Assembly: GCA_029781115.1 (NCBI GenBank)
Contig: JAKOXG010000018.1
Coordinates: 114,167 to 178,166 of the forward strand
DNA: 64,000 nt
Source: Candidatus Cloacimonadota bacterium
Lineage (GTDB): Bacteria > Cloacimonadota > Cloacimonadia > Cloacimonadales > Cloacimonadaceae
Direction: 5' to 3'
The translations under genes and the position numbers were made by a program. Under the pieces are notes generated by a model. The model saw only the letters and a list, made by a program, of their open reading frames with translations, searched no databases and was not told the origin of the DNA. Numbering within the stretch: position 1 is the stretch's first letter; each line of letters begins with the position of its first letter. Below are positions 44,084 to 51,709 of this stretch, piece by piece.

Positions 44084-44514
44084 AGCTGGGCTACACTCTC
44101 CTCAATGCCAACGCCAAGGCTCCCCAGAGGATGACAGCCCACAGCGCAGGTTTTGACCTTTCCGCCTGTTTGGATGCACCTCTGGTGCTGGCTGCCGGAA
44201 CCAGAGCCTTGATTCCCACCGGCATCGCCATCGCCGTGCCTGCAGGACATGAAGCGCAGGTGCGCCCCCGCAGTGGCTTGGCTCACAAACACGGCCTCAC
44301 CATCCTCAACAGCCCCGGCACCATCGATGCAGACTATCGTGGTGAGGTGAAGGTGGTGCTTCACAACTGCTCCAACGAGGATTTCACAATAGAAAACGGC
44401 ATGCGCATCGCCCAGCTCGTCATCTGCCCCATCGCCGTGGTGGAATTGGTGCACAAAGCCTCTCTGGATGACACCGATAGAGGTGAAGCAGGCTTTGGTC
44501 ACACCGGTATTTGA
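44080..44514 (+). CDS. dut: dUTP diphosphatase
   Basis: A 144-residue trimeric dUTPase with the five motifs: AHSAGFDLSA, RPRSGLAHKHGLTILNSPGT (motifs 2-3 start), DADYRGEVKVVL, RIAQLVICPI and DRGEAGFGHTG (motif 5). The start is ATG 44080, overlapping the ispA stop; an earlier in-frame start would lie deep in ispA. It hydrolyses dUTP to dUMP, keeping uracil out of DNA and feeding thymidylate synthesis. Confidence 0.95.
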   Translation: MKLGYTLLNANAKAPQRMTAHSAGFDLSACLDAPLVLAAGTRALIPTGIAIAVPAGHEAQVRPRSGLAHKHGLTILNSPGTIDADYRGEVKVVLHNCSNEDFTIENGMRIAQLVICPIAVVELVHKASLDDTDRGEAGFGHTGI

Positions 44515-44537
44515 ATACATAGACAAAGAGAAATTGA

Positions 44538-45443
44538 ATGCAAAACATGCTTGAAGAAATACGGGAACTCCGCAGACGGAAGAATGCGGTGATCCTGGCA
44601 CATAACTACCAACCCACCGAGATCATCGAGCTGGCAGATTACATGGGAGATTCCCTGCAGCTCGCCCTCAAGGCCACGGAAATCTCTGCCGATATCCTGG
44701 TCTTTTGTGGAGTCCGTTTTATGGCAGAAACCGCTGCCATCCTCAATCCCGCTACCAAGGTCCTGCTTCCGGCTCAAGATGCTGGATGCCCCATGGCGGA
44801 TATGATTACCGCAGAAGACCTTATCAGTTACAAACAAGAGCACCCAGACACAGTCGTCGTCTGTTACGTCAATTCCAGCGTGGAAGTCAAAGCCGAGAGC
44901 GACATCTGTTGCACCTCCGCCAACGCAGTGCAGGTGCTGGCTTCCATTCCCAAAGATAAAGAGATCCTCTTCGTGCCGGATCGCAACTTAGGCTCTTGGG
45001 CAGCCAAGCAATTAGGCCGCACCGTCCACACTTGGCAGGGCTTCTGCCCCATCCATCAACATGCCTTTGATGTCACCCAGGTAGAGGAAATGCGCAGCCG
45101 CTATCCGGACCACCTCCTGTTTGCTCACCCTGAATGCGATGCAAGCATCACCGACCTCGCCGATGAAGTGATGTCCACCGGCGGTATGCTCAAACGAGCC
45201 GCTGAGGTAGACAAGATGATCATCGCCACCGAGAAAGGCCTGCCGGATTACCTCAAGAAGATTTACCCGCAGAAGAGCATCGTGCACCTTAGCCCCAAAG
45301 CCGTGTGCAAGGACATGAAGAAGATCACCATCTCGCATATCCTGAACGCCTTGCGCCACGAGCAGCATGAGGTGAAGGTCGATGCAGACATCGCCGCCCG
45401 GGCTATCAACAGCCTGAACCGGATGCTGGAGCTCTCTCGCTGA
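44538..45443 (+). CDS. nadA: quinolinate synthase
   Basis: A 301-residue NadA: AVILAHNYQPTEIIELADYM, GDSLQLALKA, VFCGVRFMAETAAIL, LLPAQDAGCPMADM (first cluster Cys), AHPECDASI (second Cys) and CKDMKKITISHILNAL (third Cys). The three cysteines hold a [4Fe-4S] cluster. It condenses iminoaspartate and DHAP; nadB and nadC are not in the window. Twenty-three bases follow the dut stop. Confidence 0.94.
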   Translation: MQNMLEEIRELRRRKNAVILAHNYQPTEIIELADYMGDSLQLALKATEISADILVFCGVRFMAETAAILNPATKVLLPAQDAGCPMADMITAEDLISYKQEHPDTVVVCYVNSSVEVKAESDICCTSANAVQVLASIPKDKEILFVPDRNLGSWAAKQLGRTVHTWQGFCPIHQHAFDVTQVEEMRSRYPDHLLFAHPECDASITDLADEVMSTGGMLKRAAEVDKMIIATEKGLPDYLKKIYPQKSIVHLSPKAVCKDMKKITISHILNALRHEQHEVKVDADIAARAINSLNRMLELSR

Positions 45444-45457
45444 ATAGTGTCAAATCC

Positions 45458-46066
45458 GTGACTCTGCCCTTCGGCAAGGGACTCTTTTGGCAGGCTGTGG
45501 ATGCGCAAGCTGTCTCAAGTGCCGCCAACTGCCTCCAATCCACTGCCATCACGCTTTTTAAAGACGAACCCCTGAGCGTGCTGGACCTCGGTTGCGGTAG
45601 CGGCATCGTTGCCGTGATGCTGGCTCTGCAACGCCCTCAGTGGCAACTCAGCGGCATCGACATCCAAGTTCCCCTGATCGCTTTGGCCAAAGAAAACGCC
45701 CGGCTCAACACCTTGGATATAGACTTCTTCTGCGCTGACCTCAAGGACTATCACAACCCGGAGGGCTTCGACCTGATCGTGAGCAACCCGCCCTGGCTTT
45801 GCAAAGACAGCGGCCGCAGCTCACCCAGCCTCTCCAAAGAACACAGTCGCAGGGAGATATTGTGCGAAATGCAGGATGTTATCGCCTGCGTAGCCCGCAA
45901 CCTCAAACCCGGCAAAGATGCGCTCTTACTCTATCCACCCCAGCGCTTTGAACAGCTTCAAACACTCTGCGCTCAATATCTGCTTGACATAAAAGCCACC
46001 CTATTTTGTGCTGAGACTCACAAGCACAATATCTATCATATCAAATCCCGAAGGATGACACCATGA
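45458..46066 (+). CDS. class I SAM-dependent methyltransferase (N6-adenine/PrmC type)
   Basis: A 202-residue protein with SAM motif VLDLGCGSGIVAVMLAL and the catalytic motif IVSNPPWLCK (NPPY/W), typical of TrmN6-like tRNA adenine or PrmC glutamine methyltransferases. The start is a GTG at 45458 with weak upstream signal, probably coupled to nadA. It begins TLPFGKGLFWQ, as TrmN6-like proteins do. The substrate may be tRNA or a release factor. Confidence 0.78.
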   Translation: MTLPFGKGLFWQAVDAQAVSSAANCLQSTAITLFKDEPLSVLDLGCGSGIVAVMLALQRPQWQLSGIDIQVPLIALAKENARLNTLDIDFFCADLKDYHNPEGFDLIVSNPPWLCKDSGRSSPSLSKEHSRREILCEMQDVIACVARNLKPGKDALLLYPPQRFEQLQTLCAQYLLDIKATLFCAETHKHNIYHIKSRRMTP

Positions 46067-46893
46067 AAAGCCGCTTCTTCTTTATGACTCTTGCCATCTG
46101 CGTCCTCTTGGCCGGATGGATCGTATTGGAATATCAGTATGAGCAGGCGCGTCAGGAAAAGTATCAGCAACTATCCAACCTGCCCACCTACATTTACGTG
46201 GCAGACAGCACCAGGGTAGCTCCGCTTTTGGAACGCCTTGCAGAATTTGAGACCATCGCCGAGCTCAACCTGGAAACAGGCCTGCAAGCAGCAGATGAGC
46301 TGATCCATGCCTACCAGTTGGCCATTAGCTTTTCCTCCATCAAGGAATATGAATTTCCCCACATCATCACCCTGAAGTTCAAGCCTATCAAGGGCTCCGT
46401 GGAAGGCAAAACCGCTGTGATGCGAGCCATCGCCGAATATCAGATCCAGCTCTCGGACATCGACGCCCAATCCACCGCCTGGAACCGCATCGTGAGCGAG
46501 CTTAACACCTTACAGACCAGATGGATCACCTCCACCGTCATCACCGCCATCATGCTGGGGTTGCTCTTCTTTTTCATGCGCTTTGCCTACGAACTGCGCT
46601 TTTTACTGCTGCAAAAAGAGCGAATGGTCTCCGTCGCTGATGCCCTCCGCAAGAACACCGCAACCAACCGCCAGACCTGGCTGATGTTGCTCATCCCGCT
46701 CATCGTCAGCATTGGTGGCTATTTTATCCTTGGCGCCCTTGATGTCATCGCCCTCATCATCCCCCTGTGGTGGTTTGCCATTCCCACAGGCCTGATGCTG
46801 CTCACCACGCTTTGCGTCAGCCTCGTGCTCAATGTCTACTACCACGACCAGATGCTGCAACCCAGTTTTGAGCCTATCGAAGATGAATTCTAA
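46063..46893 (+). CDS. integral membrane protein of unknown function
   Basis: A 276-residue protein. Helices at residues 5-24, about 150-172 (TAIMLGLLFFFMRFAYELRF), and a C-terminal pair (MLLIPLIVSIGGYFILGALD; IIPLWWFAIPTGLMLLTTLC). The N-terminal 120 residues between the first and second helix are outside and mixed alpha/beta. It overlaps the methyltransferase (ATGA) and contains the pgsA start in its end. No family recognised. Confidence 0.65.
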   Translation: MKSRFFFMTLAICVLLAGWIVLEYQYEQARQEKYQQLSNLPTYIYVADSTRVAPLLERLAEFETIAELNLETGLQAADELIHAYQLAISFSSIKEYEFPHIITLKFKPIKGSVEGKTAVMRAIAEYQIQLSDIDAQSTAWNRIVSELNTLQTRWITSTVITAIMLGLLFFFMRFAYELRFLLLQKERMVSVADALRKNTATNRQTWLMLLIPLIVSIGGYFILGALDVIALIIPLWWFAIPTGLMLLTTLCVSLVLNVYYHDQMLQPSFEPIEDEF

Positions 46894-47449
46894 GCTAAAA
46901 AACCACCTGCCCAACCTGCTCACCACGCTGCGTGCGATTGCCGTTCCCTTCTTCCTGTGGCTGGTCTTTGTGGTGGAAGATGCTCAAGCAGCGCTTATCC
47001 TCTTTGCCGCAGCCTCCCTCACCGATTGGCTTGACGGCTTCTTAGCGCGCCGCTGGCAGGTGATCAGCAACTTTGGCAAGATCATGGACCCTTTGGCCGA
47101 CAAACTATTGGTGCTATCCGCTTTAGCCGGCATCACCTGGAGCTCGCCCTATCGGCTCAACGTGCTCATCTTCATCATCATCTTTGCCCGCGAGCTCATC
47201 ATCACCATCCTCCGAGAGGTCTACAAAAAGCGCGGCATCATCGTCGCCGCCAGCTATTTGGGCAAGGTCAAGACCTTCATGCAGATGGTTGGCCTGGTCT
47301 TTGCCTACGCATTTTGGGCTTGGATGAGCGAAATCCCAAGCTACATTTTAACTATGGTAAACATCTGGTTTTGGCTGGTTCTCGCCATCACCATCATCAG
47401 TGCCCTGAACTATTTCAAACCCATCAATCCACAAGGAAATAAGCCATGA
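46883..47449 (+). CDS. pgsA: CDP-diacylglycerol-glycerol-3-phosphate 3-phosphatidyltransferase
   Basis: A 188-residue CDP-alcohol phosphotransferase. Start at ATG 46883 (NSKLKNHLPNLLTTLRAIAV); an upstream in-frame start lies inside the previous gene. The catalytic motif DWLDGFLARR, spaced to GKIMDPLADKL, matches D-x2-D-G-x2-A-R-x8-G-x3-D-x3-D. Four or five helices follow. It makes phosphatidylglycerol phosphate. The stop overlaps the DUF4837 gene. Confidence 0.9.
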   Translation: MNSKLKNHLPNLLTTLRAIAVPFFLWLVFVVEDAQAALILFAAASLTDWLDGFLARRWQVISNFGKIMDPLADKLLVLSALAGITWSSPYRLNVLIFIIIFARELIITILREVYKKRGIIVAASYLGKVKTFMQMVGLVFAYAFWAWMSEIPSYILTMVNIWFWLVLAITIISALNYFKPINPQGNKP

Positions 47450-48513
47450 AACACTTTGTCTACATCACCCTGATGCTGCTTATCATGCTGCTTTTGCTCT
47501 CTTGCAAATCTTCACATGACACCCCCGCACACTATGATGCCTTCGACGACCTTTTTGACCACTCCAAACCCATCGCTTTCGGCGAGGATGAAGACATCTA
47601 CGTATTCTGCGGTCAGGAAGTTCGCACCCAACTGGAACCCATCATCTTAGCCAGCTTGGAGCGCGAAGTAGCCCTGGTCTACAACGAGAAATTCTTCAAG
47701 GTTATCTTCTCAGACATCAAGGAGATGGACAGGCTCATGCGCTTTAAAAACCTGCTCTTCATCGGCACCATCGAGGAGGGAGACCCCGTGAGCCGCTATC
47801 TGCAGAAAGCTTTAGACCCCAAGCTCCAAGCCCGCATCCAGCAGAGCACCGGCGAGATTTTCCTCAATAAAAACCGCTTTGTCAAAGACCAGCTCATCGT
47901 CCAAGTCATCGGTCTCAACAACGAAAAGGTCACCGACCTCTTCACCCTCTCCGCAAACCGCGTCTTCGACCTCTTTTTGGATAGATATACCAAGCGCCTG
48001 GCCTACCAGGCTTACCAGACCAACATCATCGAGCCGGATTTCTTTGACCTCTACCCCTTTAGCCTCAAAATCCCCAACAACTACCGCCTCTATGCCAACG
48101 ATAAAAACAACCGCTTCCTCAGCTTACTATATCGTCCGAGAATCCAAAGCACCAAGCATCCGGACAAGTTCATCAGCGTCTACTACGAACCCATGGAGCA
48201 GAACACTTTAGATGAAAAGTGGCTGACAGACACGCGCACGCAGATTGGCAAGGTACAATTTGGCGACAGCCTCAACGTGCAAACCCTGCGCACCGAAAGC
48301 TTCAATTTTGCCGGCTATCAGGGCTTCCGCCTCAGCGGCGCCTGGATCAACCTCGAGAAATTCGCCGGCGGCGCCTTCCAAAGCTATGCCTTCTGGGATG
48401 AAAAGACCAAGCAGGCATACCTCGTGGACACCATGACCTTTTTCCCTGAAGGAGACAAACTGCCCGTGTTGATGGAGCTCTTCATGATCGCCTCCACCAT
48501 AAAAGTGAAATGA
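47446..48513 (+). CDS. DUF4837 lipoprotein
   Basis: A 355-residue protein with a lipobox (LLLLSCKSS). The domain is DUF4837, found mostly in Bacteroidetes-type genomes: PIAFGEDEDIYVFCGQEVR near the N-terminus, then LPIPxxY-like SLKIPNNYRLYAND and FISVYYEPMEQNTLD, ending LVDTMTFFPEGDKL. It overlaps both flanking genes by four bases. No biochemical function is known for this family. Confidence 0.8.
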   Translation: MKHFVYITLMLLIMLLLLSCKSSHDTPAHYDAFDDLFDHSKPIAFGEDEDIYVFCGQEVRTQLEPIILASLEREVALVYNEKFFKVIFSDIKEMDRLMRFKNLLFIGTIEEGDPVSRYLQKALDPKLQARIQQSTGEIFLNKNRFVKDQLIVQVIGLNNEKVTDLFTLSANRVFDLFLDRYTKRLAYQAYQTNIIEPDFFDLYPFSLKIPNNYRLYANDKNNRFLSLLYRPRIQSTKHPDKFISVYYEPMEQNTLDEKWLTDTRTQIGKVQFGDSLNVQTLRTESFNFAGYQGFRLSGAWINLEKFAGGAFQSYAFWDEKTKQAYLVDTMTFFPEGDKLPVLMELFMIASTIKVK

Positions 48514-50240
48514 AAAGATTCACCCTGGCCCTGATCATCATTGCGCTGCTGCTGAGTGCCTGTAGCACGAGCCGGCGTCTGGGCCAGCATCCCCAATCCC
48601 TTTCCCGGCCCAACCACAGCTCCATGTATTACTACATGGCCGCCAGCTTGCAATTTTTGGATGGCTATTACGATAACGCCTGGACCCTCTACCAACGTGC
48701 TCTGAACCAAGACCCAAACAGCCCCAAGATCAAGAAAGAGATGCTGATGAGCGCAATGTATCACCATCTGCAACAACCCTCCGCAGATGCCGGCAAGGTC
48801 AAGAGCCTTATCGACGCAAACCGAAGCTTCATCCTGCAGGATGGGGAACTGCTGGACGCCGCCTATGGCTTTTATTCCACCCTGCGTGACACCGTTTCCC
48901 AACGCTGGGCTCTCGATAACATGCTTGCCCACCATCCCGGTGCCCGCGCCCATGTCCTCAACTTCCTTTACAGCTATTCCATCCGGGGTATTCCAGACTC
49001 AGCGCTGCTCCACCCCGCCCTGGACTACATCCAAAACGACTCCAAACAGCTCCTCTATCTGGGCAGCATGTTTGAAGCCGTAGACCCCTACTTCAGCATG
49101 AAAGCCGCCCAAAGGTTGTATGAGATCGAGCCCAACGACGCCAACACCCGCAATCTCGCCAGACTCTACCTCCAATTGCAGATCTCCGCAGGTAACTACT
49201 CCTTTTTTGATGCACTTGACTATCCCAAAGACCAGCAACTGATGCACTATATCCTGGATGCAGCCTTCAGCTACGAAAGCTGGGACTTCCTCAATCACGT
49301 AGCCCCCGAGATGATCGCCACCAACGACAATGACCTCACCTACATCGTGACCGTAGCCGCTCTGATGGAGCGCAATTCCCAGGCATTCGCCCAGCTTGAA
49401 ACCAGCTTCCAACCCGATTCTTCAACCGAATCCGGATACATCCTTTCACTCATCATCGCCAATTCCTTTTTGGCGGATGACGATAAAGACCTCGCTCCCC
49501 TGCTGGATTCCATCACCTGCAGCACCGATCTGGAAAACATCATCCGCTTTTACACCCTCGCCATCTTCAAAGACCTCCCCCCGGATCAGGCTCCCCCAGA
49601 TTCTGTCTTTACCGAATTTGCCGGGATGCTGCAGAGAAGAGTTCCGGAAGGCCTCAAGAAGGACTATCTGATCGTCACCACCTTGGCCATCCCGGATGAG
49701 GACGAGGAAGCCGAGACGAGATACAACCAAACCAAAGAGCGACTGATAGTTGGCTTTATGCAGCAGGGTTTCTATAATAAAGACGACATCGCCTGGCTGC
49801 TGCAACACTACTACTTTACGGAGCGCATGGACGAAAGGATCCCCCTCTTGCGCCTGGCGATCAGAGAATTTCCGGATTCCGCCATCTGGTTCAACGACCT
49901 CGGCTACACCCTGCTCATCACCGACGGCGACCTCGATGAAGCCGGCGAACTCATCTTCAAAGCCCTCAGCATGGAGCCGCAAAACAACTTCTACTTAGAC
50001 AGCATCGCCTGGTATTTCTACCTCAAAAAGGACTACCAACAAGCCCTCAACTACATCACCCCCGTGATGGAAATGGAAAACATGCCCGCCGAAATCGCTT
50101 ACCACATCGGCCTCATCCACATGCGCTTGGCTGATTACGACACCGCCACCCAGTATATGAAATATGCCAGCGAATGCACCGAAGAAGACCCGGATTTTGC
50201 CGAAAAAGCCAAACGAGCCCTGGAGATCTGGGGCAAATAA
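48510..50240 (+). CDS. TPR-repeat lipoprotein
   Basis: A 576-residue protein with a lipobox (LLLSACSTS). Several tetratricopeptide repeats: SMYYYMAASLQFLDGYYDNA at the N-terminus and near the C-terminus, e.g. IWFNDLGYTLLITDGDLDEA and EIAYHIGLIHMRLADYDTAT. It likely acts as a protein-binding scaffold on the membrane. Overlaps DUF4837 by four bases. Element B copy 2 starts 27 bases after its stop. Confidence 0.82.
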   Translation: MKRFTLALIIIALLLSACSTSRRLGQHPQSLSRPNHSSMYYYMAASLQFLDGYYDNAWTLYQRALNQDPNSPKIKKEMLMSAMYHHLQQPSADAGKVKSLIDANRSFILQDGELLDAAYGFYSTLRDTVSQRWALDNMLAHHPGARAHVLNFLYSYSIRGIPDSALLHPALDYIQNDSKQLLYLGSMFEAVDPYFSMKAAQRLYEIEPNDANTRNLARLYLQLQISAGNYSFFDALDYPKDQQLMHYILDAAFSYESWDFLNHVAPEMIATNDNDLTYIVTVAALMERNSQAFAQLETSFQPDSSTESGYILSLIIANSFLADDDKDLAPLLDSITCSTDLENIIRFYTLAIFKDLPPDQAPPDSVFTEFAGMLQRRVPEGLKKDYLIVTTLAIPDEDEEAETRYNQTKERLIVGFMQQGFYNKDDIAWLLQHYYFTERMDERIPLLRLAIREFPDSAIWFNDLGYTLLITDGDLDEAGELIFKALSMEPQNNFYLDSIAWYFYLKKDYQQALNYITPVMEMENMPAEIAYHIGLIHMRLADYDTATQYMKYASECTEEDPDFAEKAKRALEIWGK

Positions 50241-50266
50241 GGCTTTTACGGTTGTTCCCTGAATTC

Positions 50267-50416
50267 TCTCTCAGAAAACCTCCCTCCATAATATACACTG
50301 ACGATGTTGCTGAGTCCCCAAAAACCCCAAAAAATAATCTCGTAACCGACTGACAAGGAAAGCTATACAAAAAGAGTAAATATTCACCTACTTTTGGAGA
50401 AATAGAAATACCCGAA
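50267..50416 (+). repeat. conserved non-coding element B, copy 2
   Basis: Collinear with 12074-12223. Conserved blocks ACCTCCCTC at 50278-50286, CACTGACGAT, CGTAACCGACTGACAAGGA at 50341-50359, and AAATACCCG at 50406-50414. Confidence 0.6.
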
Positions 50417-50493
50417 GAGCCGTATCAAACCTGGATCCCAGAAACCCCTGCCCCCAGATACCGCATCCCATCTACATCTTGCGCAACTGAAAA

Positions 50494-50527
50494 CCACCCT
50501 GTACGGTCACTCGCCGAAGCGACCATA
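50494..50527 (+). repeat. GC hairpin repeat unit
   Basis: CCACCCTGTACGGTCACTCG continuing CCGAAGCGACCA; near-copy of 50637-50670. The GGTCACT/AGCGACC arms pair with one mismatch around loop CGCCGA. Confidence 0.6.
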
Positions 50528-50571
50528 CTGCATAACCGAGTTTGTGACTCACCTATGCAGCACAACGGATC

Positions 50572-50605
50572 TTGTGTTGCAAAAAACGCCAAATTTGCAA
50601 CACAA
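50572..50605 (+). repeat. perfect 12-bp stem-loop
   Basis: TTGTGTTGCAAA at 50572-50583 and TTTGCAACACAA at 50594-50605 pair without mismatch around a 10-base loop AAACGCCAAA. A partial third copy, TGCAACACAAAAC, follows at about 50629. No T-run is adjacent. Confidence 0.65.
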
Positions 50606-50643
50606 ACGTGGTTGTGTGTATTTCGTGCAACACAAAACCACCC

Positions 50644-50700
50644 TGTATGGTCGCTCGCCGAAGCGACCAAAGAGGTAGCCGGCGCTCGCCGAAGCGCCGC
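50644..50700 (+). repeat. double GC hairpin repeat
   Basis: Two hairpins in tandem: GGTCGCTCGCCGAAGCGACC, then GGCGCTCGCCGAAGCGCC, followed by an ATCAAGCGCAGCT tail that is shared with 55646-55658. Confidence 0.65.
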
Positions 50701-50823
50701 AATCAAGCGCAGCTGCCCCATCCGTGTAATTCGTGTAATTCGTGGGTAAAACAAAGAGCTTCAGAACCATCCGGATTCCATCAAAAGCATGCACCTCTTC
50801 GCCACCTGCGTCAGCCGCTAAAA

Positions 50824-50867
50824 CCTAAAACCTAACACCTGCGGCGAAGCCGCCACTCACAACTGGC
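50824..50867 (-). repeat. 44-bp repeat, inverted copy of 62579-62622
   Basis: Identical over all 44 bases to the reverse complement of 62579-62622. It contains the hairpin GCGGCGAAGCCGC and CCTAAAACCTAACACC. Confidence 0.75.
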
Positions 50868-50897
50868 CGGCTATGCCGGCACTGGCGACCGCCCCTA

Positions 50898-50982
50898 CCT
50901 TGCTTAGCCTCCCGGTGATCCCCCGGAGCCTCTCGGGAAAAACCCGAGTATCTCCACGGCATCTCCGGGCGGGTGAGTAAGG
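50898..50982 (+). repeat. 85-bp terminal-inverted-repeat element, copy 3
   Basis: Same length and orientation as copy 1. Starts CCTTGCTTAGCCTCCCGGTG, ends GGGCGGGTGAGTAAGG; the first seven bases differ from copy 1 at one position (CCTTGCT). Confidence 0.8.
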
Positions 50983-51029
50983 GAGAAGTGACTGAGGAAT
51001 CCGAGACTAACTTGCGTCAGTCCCCCTCC

Positions 51030-51698
51030 TCAGTCATTATGCACTATCCGTCCATCATAGAGATTGATAATCCTCTGGGCATAGCCCGCATATTTATCGT
51101 CATGCGTGACCATTACGATGGTTCTGCCTTCCGCATTCAAGTCCTGAAAGATCTTCATCACCTGTTCTCCATTGAGAGAATCGAGGTTGCCGGTAGGCTC
51201 ATCCGCCAGGATCAGCATGGGATCGGTGATGATGCACCTGGCCACCGCAACCCGCTGCTGCTGTCCACCGGAAAGTTGGTAAGGATAGTGGTTCTTACGG
51301 TTGGCTATCTCCAGTCTTTCCAACACTTTCTGAATCCTGTCCTTCCTTTCAGGCGCCGCCACTCCCGTGTATAGCAAAGGCAGCTCTATATTCTCATAGA
51401 CCGATAAGGAATCGATAAGATTGAATTTCTGAAAGACAAAGCCGATCGTGTTTCTTCTGAGGCGGTCACGTTCGGAAATACTGAGAGTCTCGGTCTTGGT
51501 GCCATTCAGAATGTAACTCCCCTCGGTGGGCGTATCCATCAAGCCCAAAATATGCAGCAGGGTGGATTTTCCACATCCCGAAGGCCCCTTTATGGCCACA
51601 AAAGAGCCCTTTTCAATGCTGAGATTCAGCCTGTCCAAGGCTGTTGTTTCGATTGTATCTGTGGTGTAAACCTTGCTAAGATCACTTATAGCTATCAT
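51030..51698 (-). CDS. ABC transporter ATP-binding protein, MacB/LolD type
   Basis: A 222-residue ATPase using ATG 51698, which has AAGGAGG six bases ahead. Walker [20 protein letters not shown]-loop [20 protein letters not shown], signature [17 protein letters not shown], Walker [14 protein letters not shown]-loop [14 protein letters not shown]. This is the MacB/LolD/FtsE class that works with FtsX-like permeases. It is the last gene of the three-gene exporter set. Confidence 0.92.
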   Translation of the reverse strand: MIAISDLSKVYTTDTIETTALDRLNLSIEKGSFVAIKGPSGCGKSTLLHILGLMDTPTEGSYILNGTKTETLSISERDRLRRNTIGFVFQKFNLIDSLSVYENIELPLLYTGVAAPERKDRIQKVLERLEIANRKNHYPYQLSGGQQQRVAVARCIITDPMLILADEPTGNLDSLNGEQVMKIFQDLNAEGRTIVMVTHDDKYAGYAQRIINLYDGRIVHND

Positions 51699-51709
51699 GA
51701 TATCCTCCT

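Larger units (their letters stand above)
50241..51029. other. repeat-packed 790-bp intergenic region
   Basis: No credible gene. It carries, in order, element B copy 2 (50267-50416), a GC hairpin (50494-50527), a perfect 12-bp stem-loop (50572-50605), a double hairpin unit (50644-50700), a 44-bp repeat (50824-50867) and an 85-bp element (50898-50982). It lies between convergent genes. Confidence 0.7.

Noticed and set aside
50492..50700. Repeats that could be a CRISPR array
   Set aside because: Unit lengths and spacers are irregular, units are hairpins found singly elsewhere, and no cas gene is present.
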